Source: Streptomyces avidinii
Lineage (GTDB): Bacteria; Actinomycetota; Actinomycetes; Streptomycetales; Streptomycetaceae
NCBI RefSeq assembly: GCF_014650695.1
Contig: NZ_BMVL01000009.1
Coordinates: 167,714-231,713, forward strand
DNA: 64,000 nucleotides
Direction: 5' to 3'
Below, piece after piece: positions 24,635-36,005 of this stretch. Below the pieces are notes generated by a model. It did no database searches. It was not told where the DNA came from and saw only the letters and a program-made list of their open reading frames with translations. How positions within the stretch are numbered: position 1 is the first letter of the stretch; each line of letters opens with the position of its first letter. Position numbers and translations under genes: made by a program.

Positions 24635-25489
24635 GTGTCGGCTCCAGAGCCCACCATGAGCCATGCGGGCGCGCCGGTAGGCGGTCTGCTCGTGCTCGTC
24701 GACCCGGTCGCCCGCCGTCTTGACGGCGAGTCCGTGCGGATCGCGAAGGATGTGTTGTCAGCGGGCGCGGCAGCGAAAATCTGCCTCCCGGATTCGCAGG
24801 AGGAATTTGCGCGGGCACTTGCCCGCCGGGGTCATCGGCGGCTGGTGATCGTCGGTGACGACCGGGCCCTGGTGCGCACCGTGGGCCTGCTGCACCGGGA
24901 GCGGGGGCTGGGGGAGGGACCCCTGGCGCTGGTTCCCGTGGGCCCTGTGGGATCGCTGGGGCTGGCGAGGTCCCTCGGCGTGCCGCTTTCGGCCGTCTCC
25001 GCGGCCCGGGCGGTGCTCGACGGGTCGGTGCGGATCTGCGACCTGCTGGTCGACGACAGTGACGGCGTGGTGCTGGGCGGGCTGCGGATCCCGCCGGTGC
25101 ACGGGGTCACGCGGCCCTCCGGGCCGTCGGTGTGGAGCGCGTACCGCTCGCTCGTGCGGACGCTGGTCCGCCCGGTGGCTGCGGCGGGCGGCGCGGGCAC
25201 CAGCCGGCACCGGCTGCGCGTGGAGGCCGACGGGGTGGTGCTGGCCGATCTGGACCGACCGGTGGAGGACGTTTCGGTTCGCACGCGGGACGACGGAGGC
25301 CCGGCGGAGGTCGTGGTCCGAACGGGTGGCGGCGCCGCTGCCGACGCGACGGTCACGGCCAGGGCGCACACGGTGACGGTGTCGGGCGCGGACTTCCGCT
25401 ACCGCGCCGACGCGGCGATGACCGGCCCGGTCCGCCGCCGTACGTGGACCCTGCGGCCGGGGGCATGGACGCTGACCGTGCCCCGGTGA
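24635..25489 (+). CDS. diacylglycerol-kinase-fold protein (degenerate nucleotide loop)
   Basis: The 284-residue protein has the two-domain layout of the DAGK/sphingosine-kinase fold. An N-terminal Rossmann-like part (about 12-125) ends in a VDDSDGVVLGGLRIPP-type turn. A beta-rich C-terminal half contains RLRVEADGVVLADLDRPVEDVSV and ends DAAMTGPVRRRTWTL. The hallmark GGDGT nucleotide motif is replaced by VGDDRALVRT, so lipid-kinase activity is doubtful. The GTG at 24635 follows GAGGAAGG at six bases; the upstream frame has no support. Its stop overlaps the next start by four bases. Confidence 0.65.
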   Translation: MSAPEPTMSHAGAPVGGLLVLVDPVARRLDGESVRIAKDVLSAGAAAKICLPDSQEEFARALARRGHRRLVIVGDDRALVRTVGLLHRERGLGEGPLALVPVGPVGSLGLARSLGVPLSAVSAARAVLDGSVRICDLLVDDSDGVVLGGLRIPPVHGVTRPSGPSVWSAYRSLVRTLVRPVAAAGGAGTSRHRLRVEADGVVLADLDRPVEDVSVRTRDDGGPAEVVVRTGGGAAADATVTARAHTVTVSGADFRYRADAAMTGPVRRRTWTLRPGAWTLTVPR

Positions 25490-26065
25490 CGCCGGAGGCC
25501 TCCGGGGCGGAGGACGGGACGTGCGGCGGGCCGGGCGACGAGCTGGGCGGCGGGCTGGGCGCCGGGATGCGCGCCGAGATGTGCGCCGCGCTGGGCGACT
25601 GGCGGCGCGACGCACTGCTGCTCTGCCTGCTGCCGCTGTTCTGCTGGCCGGTGCTGGTCGCGGCCGTGCTCGGCCGGCCGCCGGTGCTCGTGGGGGCGCT
25701 GTGCGCGGCCCTGAGCCCGGTGCTGCTGGGAGCGCGGGAGCTGTACGCCGCCCGGCGGGTCCGGCGCGCGCTGCAGGACCCCGCGGTGTGCTGGACCCCG
25801 TACGAGGCCGTGGTGGTCCGCGCGTGGTGGCGGCCGCCCGTGCTGGTGCTGGCCGGCGGACGGCACGTACTGACCCTGGGGCTGCTGGGCCGCCGGGTGC
25901 TGCCGCCGCGCCCGTGGCCCCGTACGGCCGCCACCCCGGCCGCGGTGGTGGTGCGGTGCGCGGGTGACCCGGGCGCGGGCGGGGCCCTGTGGGCCCCGCA
26001 CTCCGGTGGGCTGGGCCATGCCCGGCCCGCGCGCCGCGCCCTGGCCCTCGCCCGGGCGGCGGCGG

Positions 26066-28534
<2,469 letters not shown>

Positions 28535-28589
28535 CGTGTCTCCATTTCTCGGGCGGGCCGCCTGCGCGGACTCCTGCGGCAGTCGGTCC

Positions 28590-29006
28590 TCAGTGCTTGC
28601 GGGGCTGGTTGAAGCGGAGCATGTTGCCCGCCGGGTCGCGGAAGGCGCAGTCGCGGACGCCGTACGGCTGGTCGACCGGCTCCTGCAGCACCTCCCCGCC
28701 GGCGGCCCGGATGCGTTCGAAGGTGGCGTCGACGTCGTCGGTGGAGAAGATCACGCCGCGCAGCATCCCCTTGGCCAGCAGCTCCGCCATGGCCTGACGG
28801 TCGGCCAGCGAGGCGTTCGGGTCGGCGAGCGGCGGTTCGAGGACGATCTCCACGTCGGGCTGGGTGGGGGAGGCGACGGTCACCCAGCGCATGCCCTCGA
28901 ACCCGACGTCGTTGCGGACTTCCAGGCCGAGGACGTCGCGGTAGAACGCGAGCGCCTTGTCGTGGTCGTCGACTGCGATGAAGCACTGCGAGAGGTTGAT
29001 GTTCAT
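28590..29006 (-). CDS. VOC family (glyoxalase/bleomycin-resistance fold) protein
   Basis: This is a 138-residue single-domain protein with paired beta-alpha-beta-beta-beta units. It opens NLSQCFIAVDDHDKALAFYRDVLGLEV and ends YGVRDCAFRDPAGNMLRFNQP. The fold covers glyoxalases, dioxygenases and antibiotic-binding proteins; metal ligands are not clearly defined here. It lies between the AraC regulator and the UvrA-like gene on the same strand, so it is probably one transcript with them. A drug- or electrophile-handling role is inferred only from this company. Confidence 0.85.
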   Translation of the reverse strand: MNINLSQCFIAVDDHDKALAFYRDVLGLEVRNDVGFEGMRWVTVASPTQPDVEIVLEPPLADPNASLADRQAMAELLAKGMLRGVIFSTDDVDATFERIRAAGGEVLQEPVDQPYGVRDCAFRDPAGNMLRFNQPRKH

Positions 29007-29016
29007 GCCGTCGACG

Positions 29017-29448
29017 CTACGAGGAGGGCGTGGATTTCGCTTCTCCGATCCTGACCGGTCGGGTGAAGATCTTGGCCACGCACGCCGGGATGTCGGCGCC
29101 GTCCTCGTGGCTGCGGGCCCGGTAGGCGCTCGGGGTCTCGCCGACGAGCTCGGTGAAGCGCGAGCTGAAGGACCCCAGTGAGGTACATCCGACGGCGAAG
29201 CAGACGTCCGTGACGCTCATGTCGCCGCGCCGCAGCAGCGCCTTCGCGCGCTCCACGCGGCGGGTCATGAGGTAGCTGTACGGGGTTTCCCCGAAGGCGG
29301 CGCGGAAGCTGCGGGAGAAGTGTCCGGACGACATGAGGGCGACGTCCGCGAGTGCCTGAACGTCCAGCGGTTCCGCGTAGGCGCGGTCCATCATGTCCCG
29401 GGCGCGGCGCAGCCGTACCAGGTCCTCCAGGTTCATGCGTTCCAGCAT
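29017..29448 (-). CDS. small AraC-family transcriptional regulator
   Basis: The 143-residue protein is little more than the AraC DNA-binding domain. It has two helix-turn-helix units (ALADVALMSSGHFSRSFRAAFGETPYSYL, then SVTDVCFAVGCTSLGSFSSRFTELVGETPSAYR), with no effector domain in front. Stand-alone AraC modules of this size regulate stress and resistance genes. It starts the minus-strand unit AraC-VOC-UvrA-like, with a 10-base gap to the VOC gene, and probably controls it. Confidence 0.9.
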   Translation of the reverse strand: MLERMNLEDLVRLRRARDMMDRAYAEPLDVQALADVALMSSGHFSRSFRAAFGETPYSYLMTRRVERAKALLRRGDMSVTDVCFAVGCTSLGSFSSRFTELVGETPSAYRARSHEDGADIPACVAKIFTRPVRIGEAKSTPSS

Positions 29449-29497
29449 GGCACGCGGGCGCCGACGCGTCTGCGGGTATCGGTGCTTCCGGATTCGA

Positions 29498-30061
29498 TCA
29501 GATGGATCGGCCGGCCGGGCCGAGGCCGAGCGTCGCCCTGTGGGTCCGCCAGCGGTCCATCAGGCCCAGCATCTCGCCCTGCATGAACTCGAAGAAGGCC
29601 GCCGTCTCCGCGACTCGGGCCCCGGCGGGCGAGTCGGTGCCGAGGGTGGCCGCGCCCTCGCGCAGGGTCTTCCCCCACAGGGTCAGGACCTGGTCGCGGC
29701 GCGTGAACGTCTCGTACCAGAGCTCGTTGTGCAGGACGTACCGGTCGCGCCGGGAGCCCGGTTCGCGTTCGCGGCTGACCATGTTGACCTGCGTCAGGTA
29801 GGACACGGCGCCCGACACCGCGGCAGGGCTGATCTGCAGCGCCTCGCCCAGCTCCGCCGAGGTCATCGCGGCGCCGTCGCTGGCCAGCAGCTGTGCGAAG
29901 ACGCGTGCGGCCATCCGCTGCATCCCGGCGTCGGTCAGCTGTGCGGCGAACCGCTCGACGAAACGGGAGACGGCCTCGCCGTCCCGCGCACCGGCATCGC
30001 GGCCCGAGGTGCCCGAGGTGCCCGAGGTGCTCGCGTTCAGGTTCACGTTCACGTCCGCCAT
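29498..30061 (-). CDS. GbsR/MarR-family transcriptional regulator
   Basis: The 187-residue protein has a disordered Ser/Thr/Gly N-terminus and a winged helix-turn-helix (about 45-115, with MTSAELGEALQISPAAVSGAVSYLTQVNMVSREREPGSRRDRYVL). Helical sequence typical of GbsR-like dimerisation follows. It is divergent from an ABC exporter pair, and the 84-base gap holds a TTCACAA-type palindrome. That is the usual layout for a repressor of its neighbour. The ligand is unknown. Confidence 0.88.
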   Translation of the reverse strand: MADVNVNLNASTSGTSGTSGRDAGARDGEAVSRFVERFAAQLTDAGMQRMAARVFAQLLASDGAAMTSAELGEALQISPAAVSGAVSYLTQVNMVSREREPGSRRDRYVLHNELWYETFTRRDQVLTLWGKTLREGAATLGTDSPAGARVAETAAFFEFMQGEMLGLMDRWRTHRATLGLGPAGRSI

Positions 30062-30108
30062 GTCATCGCCACCCTCCCGACTTTACGTGATTCTTGACAT
30101 TCTCAATC

Positions 30109-30124
30109 TTCACAAGTTTGTGAA
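30109..30124. promoter_or_regulatory. candidate operator for the GbsR-type regulator
   Basis: TTCACAA and TTGTGAA form 7-bp arms around two bases, midway between the divergent regulator and ABC genes. A TTGACA -35-like hexamer lies just upstream (30094-30099). The AT-rich stretch stands out from the GC-rich surroundings. Confidence 0.65.
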
Positions 30125-30144
30125 ATCAACGTACGTTCGGAAGC

Positions 30145-31038
30145 ATGACGAAGGCAATCAGCGTTGCCGGCCTCCACAAGGCATTCGGCCGCACCCGCGC
30201 ACTGGACGGACTCGACCTCTCGGTCGCCACCGGCGAGGTCCACGGCTTCCTCGGCCCCAACGGCGCCGGCAAGTCCACCACCATCCGGGTCCTGCTGGGC
30301 CTGCTGCGCGCCGACTCCGGCACCGCCGAACTCCTCGGCGGCGACCCCTGGGCCGACGCCGTATCCCTCCACCGCCGCATCGCCTACGTGCCCGGGGACG
30401 TCACCCTGTGGCGCGACCTCTCCGGCGGCGAGGTCATAGACCTCTACGGACGCCTGCGCGGCGGCCTTGACCGGACCCGGCGCGCCGAGCTCGTCGAGCG
30501 GTTCGAGCTGGACCCCACCAAGAAGGGGCGCACCTACTCCAAGGGCAACCGGCAGAAGGTCGCCCTCGTCGCGGCCTTCGCCTCCGACGCCGAACTGTTC
30601 GTCCTCGACGAACCGACCTCCGGCCTCGACCCGCTGATGGAGGAGGTCTTCCAGACCTGCGTCACCGAGGTCCGCGCCGCCGGGCGCACCGTCCTGCTCA
30701 GCTCGCACCTCCTCAGCGAGGTGGAGACCCTCTGCGACCGGGTCAGCATCGTCCGCAAGGGCCGCACCGTGGAGACCGGCACCCTCGCCGAACTCCGCCA
30801 CCTCACCCGTACGTCGATCAGTGCCGAGCTCGCCGGCCCGCCGAACGGCCTCGCACAGCTGCCGGGCGTGCACGACGTGGAGGTGCAGGGGCTCAAGGTC
30901 CGCCTCCAGGCCGACACCGACAAGCTGGACGCCGTACTGCGTTCCCTCACCGCGTCCGGGGTGCGGTCGCTGACCTCGACCCCGCCGACCCTCGAAGAGC
31001 TCTTCCTGCGCCACTACGCCGAAGAGGCGTCCCGATGA
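30145..31038 (+). CDS. ABC transporter ATP-binding protein (drug/polyketide exporter type)
   Basis: The 297-residue ATPase has Walker A GPNGAGKST (Lys43), the variant signature YSKGNRQKVA (131-140) and Walker B LFVLDEPTSGLDP (Glu156). The SKGNRQK signature is typical of actinobacterial ABC-2 exporters for antibiotics. It has a DrrA-like C-terminal extension. Its stop overlaps the permease start by four bases, and the regulator gene is divergent. It powers export through the partner permease at the cytoplasmic membrane. Confidence 0.92.
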   Translation: MTKAISVAGLHKAFGRTRALDGLDLSVATGEVHGFLGPNGAGKSTTIRVLLGLLRADSGTAELLGGDPWADAVSLHRRIAYVPGDVTLWRDLSGGEVIDLYGRLRGGLDRTRRAELVERFELDPTKKGRTYSKGNRQKVALVAAFASDAELFVLDEPTSGLDPLMEEVFQTCVTEVRAAGRTVLLSSHLLSEVETLCDRVSIVRKGRTVETGTLAELRHLTRTSISAELAGPPNGLAQLPGVHDVEVQGLKVRLQADTDKLDAVLRSLTASGVRSLTSTPPTLEELFLRHYAEEASR

Positions 31039-32618
31039 CGGACCAACTGGCGGGTACCGGGACGCTGCTGCGGCTCGCCCTGCGCCGCGACCGCGTGATG
31101 ATGCCGGTGTGGACCCTGCTCACCACCCTCCTGGTGGTGAGCATGCCGGGCGCGCTGGGCAGTGTGTACGCCACCGCCGCCGAACGCGCCCGGGCTGCCG
31201 CCTCGATGAACGCCAACAGCTCGATGCGCGCCCTGTACGGCCCGGTCTTCGGCGATTCTCTCGGCGCTCTGACCGCCTGGCGGGGCGGTGTCTACGCCGC
31301 CGTCCTCGCCGCCGTGATGAGCCTGGTCGTCGTCGTGCGGCACACCCGCGAGGAGGAGGAGTCGGGTCGTCAGGAGCTGCTCTCGGCGGCGATGGTGGGC
31401 CGGCGGGCCCCGCTGACTTCGGCTCTGCTGGCCGCCCTCGTGGCCGATGCGGCAGTCGCCCTGCTCGTCGCGGGCGGTCTCGCGGGGCAGGGCGTACGCG
31501 GAGCCCTCGCTCTCGGGCTGGCCGTCGCGGGTACCGGCTTGCTCTTCGCCTGCACGGCTGCCGTTGCAGCCCAGTTGACGGAGAGCGCCCGCGCCGCCAA
31601 GGGGATCGCGGCGGCCGTGCTCGGCGCCGCCTTCGTCCTCAAGGCCGCCGGCGACGCCGGTACGGGGGGCGGGCGCTCGGCCCTGACCTGGGCCTCGCCG
31701 CTCGGCTGGGTGGAGAACGTACGGGCCTTCGCCGCCGAACGCTGGTGGGTGCTCCTCCTGTTCGTCGGCGCCGTTGCGGTGCAGGCGGGCGCCGCGTACG
31801 TCCTGGCCGGGCGTCGTGACCTGGGCATGAGCTTCCTGCCGTCCCGGCCGGGGCCGGCCGAGGGGCGCCTGGGCACGGCGGGCGCACTGGCGCTGCGGCT
31901 GCAGCGCGGCAGCGTCCTGGGCTGGAGCGCGGGCTTCCTGGTCGCCGGTGTCGTGTTCGGCGGGATGGCGGACGGAGCCGCGGACCTTGTCGGTGACAAC
32001 GACCGGACCCGCGAGATCATCGAGCGGATGGGCGGGCAGGGCGGACCGGGCGTGCTCACCGACGCCTTCCTCGCCACGATGGCCGGAATGTTCGGCATGG
32101 TCGCCGCCCTGTACGCCGTCTCGGCGGTGCTCCGCCTGAGCGGTGAGGAGTCGGGGCAGCGTGCGGAGCCGCTGCTCGCGAACGCGGTCGGCCGGCTGCG
32201 CTGGGCCGGCGGGCACCTGGCCGTGGCCTTCGGCGGCTCGGCGCTGATCCTGCTGCTGGCGGGGCTCGGCCTCGGCCTCGGGCACGGCCGGGGACTCGGC
32301 GCGGCGATCGGTGCCACGCTGGCCCAGCTTCCGGCGGTGTGGCTGATCGGGGCGCTGGCCGCGCTGCTGTACGGGGCGGTGCCCCAGTACGCGGCGGCCG
32401 CCTGGGCCGTGGCCGGGGGCGTACTGGCCCTGGGCTGGATCGGGCCGGCGCTGAATCTCCCGCAGGCCGTCCTGAACCTCTCGCCCTTCGCCCACCTGCC
32501 GCGGCTGCCGGGTGCGCAGGCCCTGGACTGGGCCCCGCCGACGGTTCTGACGGCGCTGGCGGTGGCCCTGACGGCGGCGGGCCTCGGCGCCCTGCGCCGC
32601 CGTGACATGATCGCGTAG
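31035..32618 (+). CDS. ABC-2 type permease (polyketide antibiotic exporter family)
   Basis: The 527-residue integral membrane protein has about twelve hydrophobic helices in two similar halves. The second half begins near LRLQRGSVLGWSAGF. This is the layout of the large single-chain permeases in polyketide-antibiotic export systems. It starts at ATGA, overlapping the ATPase stop. With the ATPase and divergent GbsR regulator it makes a self-contained efflux module. The substrate is not readable. No biosynthetic cluster is adjacent, so self-resistance or detoxification is more likely than product export. Confidence 0.88.
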   Translation: MTDQLAGTGTLLRLALRRDRVMMPVWTLLTTLLVVSMPGALGSVYATAAERARAAASMNANSSMRALYGPVFGDSLGALTAWRGGVYAAVLAAVMSLVVVVRHTREEEESGRQELLSAAMVGRRAPLTSALLAALVADAAVALLVAGGLAGQGVRGALALGLAVAGTGLLFACTAAVAAQLTESARAAKGIAAAVLGAAFVLKAAGDAGTGGGRSALTWASPLGWVENVRAFAAERWWVLLLFVGAVAVQAGAAYVLAGRRDLGMSFLPSRPGPAEGRLGTAGALALRLQRGSVLGWSAGFLVAGVVFGGMADGAADLVGDNDRTREIIERMGGQGGPGVLTDAFLATMAGMFGMVAALYAVSAVLRLSGEESGQRAEPLLANAVGRLRWAGGHLAVAFGGSALILLLAGLGLGLGHGRGLGAAIGATLAQLPAVWLIGALAALLYGAVPQYAAAAWAVAGGVLALGWIGPALNLPQAVLNLSPFAHLPRLPGAQALDWAPPTVLTALAVALTAAGLGALRRRDMIA

Positions 32619-32685
32619 GCCCGCGCCGGGCCGACGGGGCAGCCGGGGCCGACGGGGCGAGCCCGACCCGGCCCGGGGTCCGGTC

Positions 32686-33894
32686 CTAGAACTCCACGAG
32701 CAGCTGCTTGAGCCCCCGGATCACGTAGCCGTCCTGCCACTGCGGCTCCTCGACGAGCCGCAGTGGCGGGACTCCGTCCGCCAGCAGCGCCCCGAACGAG
32801 GCCTCCAACTCCCGCCGCGCCAGCGGCGCCCCGAGGCAATAGTGGATCCCGGCCCCGAAGGTCAGGTGCGGATTGTCGGCCCGTACGAGGTCGAGCGCAT
32901 CGGGATCGTCGAACCGTGCGGGATCCCGATTCGCGGACCCGAACAACAGTGCGACCTCGGCGCCGCGCGGGATGACGATGTCACCGATCCGGATGTCGTC
33001 GAGCACCCAGCGCTCGAACATCTGGAGGGGAGTGTCGTACCGCATGAGTTCATCCACAGCTGTGGACAACTTTTCGGGATCGCGACCGGCGCGGAGCGCG
33101 GCGAGCTCCGCGGGGTTGCGGAACAGCGCCCACCACCCGTTGACGGTCGTGTTGACGGTGGCCTCGTGCCCGGCGTTCAGCAGGAGGACGCAGGTGGAGA
33201 TCATCTCCTGCTCGCTGAGTCGCCCGTCCTCATCGTGAGCGGCGATCAGCCCGGAGATCAAATCCTCACCGGGGCGCATGCGCCGCTCGGCGATCAGCCC
33301 GCGCAGGTACGCGCTGAACTCGACGCTCGCCCGCACCGCGCGCCGCGCCGTCTCCTCGTCCGGCCGCAGTTCGAACATCCCGCAGATGTCCGCCGACCAG
33401 GGCCGCAGCAGCATCCGGTCCGCCCCGGGCACGCCCAGCAGCTCGGCGATCACCGCCACCGGCAGCGGCTCGGCGACGACGGTGAGCAGATCCCCGCCCC
33501 CGTCCGCGCGCAGCTGACCCACCAGTTCCCCGGCCAGCCGCTGCACGGCGGGCACCAGCCGCTCCACCGTCCGCGGGGTGAAGGCCTTCGCGACCAGCCT
33601 GCGCACCCGCGCGTGCGCGGGATCCTCCAGGTCCAGCAGGCCGTTGCCGTTGAGCACGTGGAAGGGCTCGTGCTCCGGCGGCGGCGCCTCGCGGCCGAAC
33701 TCCTCGTGCGAGAAACGGTGGAGGTAGGTCCGCCCCAGTCGCCGGTCCCGCAGCAGCGCACTCACATCGGCGTAGTGCGGCACCAGCCACTGCCCGGTGG
33801 CCCCGCACCACACGGCCCGCCCCTGCTCCCGCAACTCCCGGTACGCCGGGTACGGATCGGCGACGAACGCGGCATCCCACGGATCAAAGCCCAT
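32686..33894 (-). CDS. cytochrome P450
   Basis: This soluble bacterial P450 has 402 residues. It has the I-helix AGHEAT (241-246), the ExxR pair (Glu282-Arg285) and the heme loop FGAGIHYCLG with Cys353 as thiolate ligand. It looks like a CYP107-type enzyme by general sequence character. Streptomyces chromosomes in this region are known, from memory, to carry such a P450, but orthology was not tested. No ferredoxin gene is adjacent. It lies 29 bases downstream of the response regulator on the same strand, so it may share that transcript. Confidence 0.93.
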   Translation of the reverse strand: MGFDPWDAAFVADPYPAYRELREQGRAVWCGATGQWLVPHYADVSALLRDRRLGRTYLHRFSHEEFGREAPPPEHEPFHVLNGNGLLDLEDPAHARVRRLVAKAFTPRTVERLVPAVQRLAGELVGQLRADGGGDLLTVVAEPLPVAVIAELLGVPGADRMLLRPWSADICGMFELRPDEETARRAVRASVEFSAYLRGLIAERRMRPGEDLISGLIAAHDEDGRLSEQEMISTCVLLLNAGHEATVNTTVNGWWALFRNPAELAALRAGRDPEKLSTAVDELMRYDTPLQMFERWVLDDIRIGDIVIPRGAEVALLFGSANRDPARFDDPDALDLVRADNPHLTFGAGIHYCLGAPLARRELEASFGALLADGVPPLRLVEEPQWQDGYVIRGLKQLLVEF

Positions 33895-33923
33895 CCCCGC
33901 ACCCTAAGGGCAGCCGTACCCGA

Positions 33924-34583
33924 TCAGGCGGGCGTCACCAAGCGGGTCTCGTACGCGTACACGGCCGCCTGGGTCCGGTCCCGCAGGCCCAGCTTCACCA
34001 GGATCCGGCTCACATGGGTCTTGATGGTGGACTCCGCTACGACCAGCCGGTCGGCTATCTCCGCATTCGACAACCCCTGCGCGATCAGTACCAGCACCTC
34101 CGTCTCCCGCTCCGTCAGTTCCCCCACCCCCGCCGGGTCGGCCAGCCTGCGCGCCTCGGAGATCTTCGAGAACTCCACGATCAGCCGCTTGGTCACCGAG
34201 GGCGCCAGCAGGGCCTCACCGGCCGCCACCACCCTTACCCCGTCGGCCAGCTGACGGGCCGACGCGTCCTTGAGCAGGAACCCGGAGGCCCCGGCCCGCA
34301 GTGCCTGGTACACGTACTCGTCGAGGTCGAAGGTCGTCAGGACCAGCACCTTCGCGTCCGTGTCGGCGGCCACGATCTCCCGTGTGGCCTCCAGCCCGTT
34401 CATCCGCGGCATCCGGATGTCCATCAGCACCACATCCGGCCGCAGCGCCGCCACCTGGCCGATGGCCTCCCGGCCGTCGACCGCCTCGCCGACCACCTCG
34501 ATGCCGTCCATCGCGTTCAGCAGGACGGAGAACCCCTCGCGCACCATCACCTGGTCGTCGACGATCAGCACTCTGATCGTCAT
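33924..34583 (-). CDS. NarL/DesR-type response regulator (pair 1)
   Basis: The 219-residue protein has a receiver domain with the acidic pocket (Asp9-Asp10), phospho-acceptor Asp55 in VVLMDIRMP and Lys105. A LuxR-type helix-turn-helix follows (LTERETEVLVLIAQGLSNAEIADRLVVAESTIKTHVSRIL). It overlaps the kinase stop by four bases (ATGA). It is strikingly like the regulator of the second pair at 36006. Targets are unknown; the P450 immediately downstream is a candidate. Confidence 0.93.
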   Translation of the reverse strand: MTIRVLIVDDQVMVREGFSVLLNAMDGIEVVGEAVDGREAIGQVAALRPDVVLMDIRMPRMNGLEATREIVAADTDAKVLVLTTFDLDEYVYQALRAGASGFLLKDASARQLADGVRVVAAGEALLAPSVTKRLIVEFSKISEARRLADPAGVGELTERETEVLVLIAQGLSNAEIADRLVVAESTIKTHVSRILVKLGLRDRTQAAVYAYETRLVTPA

Positions 34584-35917
34584 GCCATCTCCCCCTGCGG
34601 CTCCGGAGCCGGCTCCGGCCGGTGGGGCACCGGTATGAACACCGCCACCTCGTACCCGCCCGCGGCCGTCCGGCCGGCCGTCATCTCGCCCTCCAGCATG
34701 GCCACCCGCTCCCGCATCCCGGTGATCCCGTGCCCGGCCCCCGGCGAGGGCCGCGCATCCCCGGTCGCCGGGTCGTTGACGATCCGTATGCCCAAACCGC
34801 CCAGGACGTACGAGACCTCCACCTCGGCCGTGGCTCCCGGCGCGTGCCGCAGGGTATTGCTCAGGGCCTCCTGGATGATCCGGTACGCCGACAGCTCCAC
34901 GCCCTGAGGCAGCTCCCGCACCGCGCCCGTGATCGTCTTCTCCACGCTCAGCCCGGCCTCCCGCACATTGGCCAGCAGCCCGTCCAGCGATGCCAGCGTC
35001 GGCTGCGGGGCGTCCGGCGCCTCGTAGTCCGCGGAACGCACCACACCCAGCACCCGCCGCAGTTCCGTCAGGGCCGCCACCGCGTTCTCCCGGATGGTGA
35101 CGAACGCGGCCTCCAGTTCCGGCGGCGGGTTCTTCACCCGGTACGGCGCGGCCTCCGCCTGGATCGCCACCACCGACATGTGGTGGGCCACCACGTCGTG
35201 CAACTCCCGTGCGATCGTGGTCCGCTCCTCCAGCAGCGTCCGCTTGTCCCGCTCGACGGCCGTGACCTCCTGCTGTGCGCTGACCTCGGCCTTGGCGGCG
35301 CGGCGTATCTGGATGCTGCCGGCGATCACCAGGGCGAAGGCCGAGGTCACCGCCATCTCGGGCAGGTTCGACCCCCAGCGGTTGCCGAGCACCACGGTGA
35401 GTGCGAAGCCCAGCGCGAGGGTGAGCGTCCACATCCAGGCCGCCACCCGGGGCCGGGTCCGCAGGGTGACGAGGAACATGACCGCGATGTAGGAGAGGAA
35501 GCTGCCCGGGGGCCACGGCCAGTTGACCGCGCCGCCGAGGGCCGCCAGCACCACCGTCATCGCGACGGCCGCCCACCACGCGGCGATCGGCCGCACCAGC
35601 GTCATCAGCACCGGGGTCGCGGCTATCAGCCCCATGGCGAGCTGGGCCGCATCTCCCAGATAACCGGAGTGCGTGTTGACCGTGAACAGCATGACGAGGA
35701 AGGCCAGAGCCGCCACCGCCGCGTACTGCCGCCACGGCGCGTACTGACGTATCACCCGGGGAAGCCGCCGCACAAAGCGCCCGGGACCCTGCGCCAGCGG
35801 CAGCGGCCGGTACGCGAAGGCATCGGTGAGGAGGTCCTGGCGCAGGGTCGCGATCACCTCCGATGCCAGTCGGAATTCAGGCGTCCGGGCTGTCCCCCCG
35901 GTGGTCGTCTCGGTCAT
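34580..35917 (-). CDS. DesK-type sensor histidine kinase (pair 1)
   Basis: The 445-residue kinase has about six transmembrane helices (about 65-215). The HisKA_3 box follows, with TIARELHDVVAHHMSVVAIQA, whose first His is the phospho site. A HATPase_c domain comes next (SAYRIIQEALSNTLRHAP, then GAGHGITGMRERV). It has no extracytoplasmic sensor domain, so it probably senses membrane state or a hydrophobic ligand. I chose the ATG at 35917 (MTETTTGG); the longer frame has no support. Its partner regulator overlaps it. Confidence 0.9.
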   Translation of the reverse strand: MTETTTGGTARTPEFRLASEVIATLRQDLLTDAFAYRPLPLAQGPGRFVRRLPRVIRQYAPWRQYAAVAALAFLVMLFTVNTHSGYLGDAAQLAMGLIAATPVLMTLVRPIAAWWAAVAMTVVLAALGGAVNWPWPPGSFLSYIAVMFLVTLRTRPRVAAWMWTLTLALGFALTVVLGNRWGSNLPEMAVTSAFALVIAGSIQIRRAAKAEVSAQQEVTAVERDKRTLLEERTTIARELHDVVAHHMSVVAIQAEAAPYRVKNPPPELEAAFVTIRENAVAALTELRRVLGVVRSADYEAPDAPQPTLASLDGLLANVREAGLSVEKTITGAVRELPQGVELSAYRIIQEALSNTLRHAPGATAEVEVSYVLGGLGIRIVNDPATGDARPSPGAGHGITGMRERVAMLEGEMTAGRTAAGGYEVAVFIPVPHRPEPAPEPQGEMA

Positions 35918-36005
35918 ACACACCACCGTAGGTCCGTACCGCCCTCGTCCGCGTCGCCGCTGATGGGGATTTCCGGGGGTCCCTCTCAAGTACTACGCGG
36001 GTTCC

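Noticed and set aside
23020..24723. 567-residue plus-strand frame opposite purA
   Set aside because: It is an antisense frame of purA with no ribosome site or recognisable domain.
32619..32685. terminator between the ABC permease and P450 genes
   Set aside because: The GACCC/GGGTC palindrome is short and several weak foldings are possible. No single hairpin could be supported.
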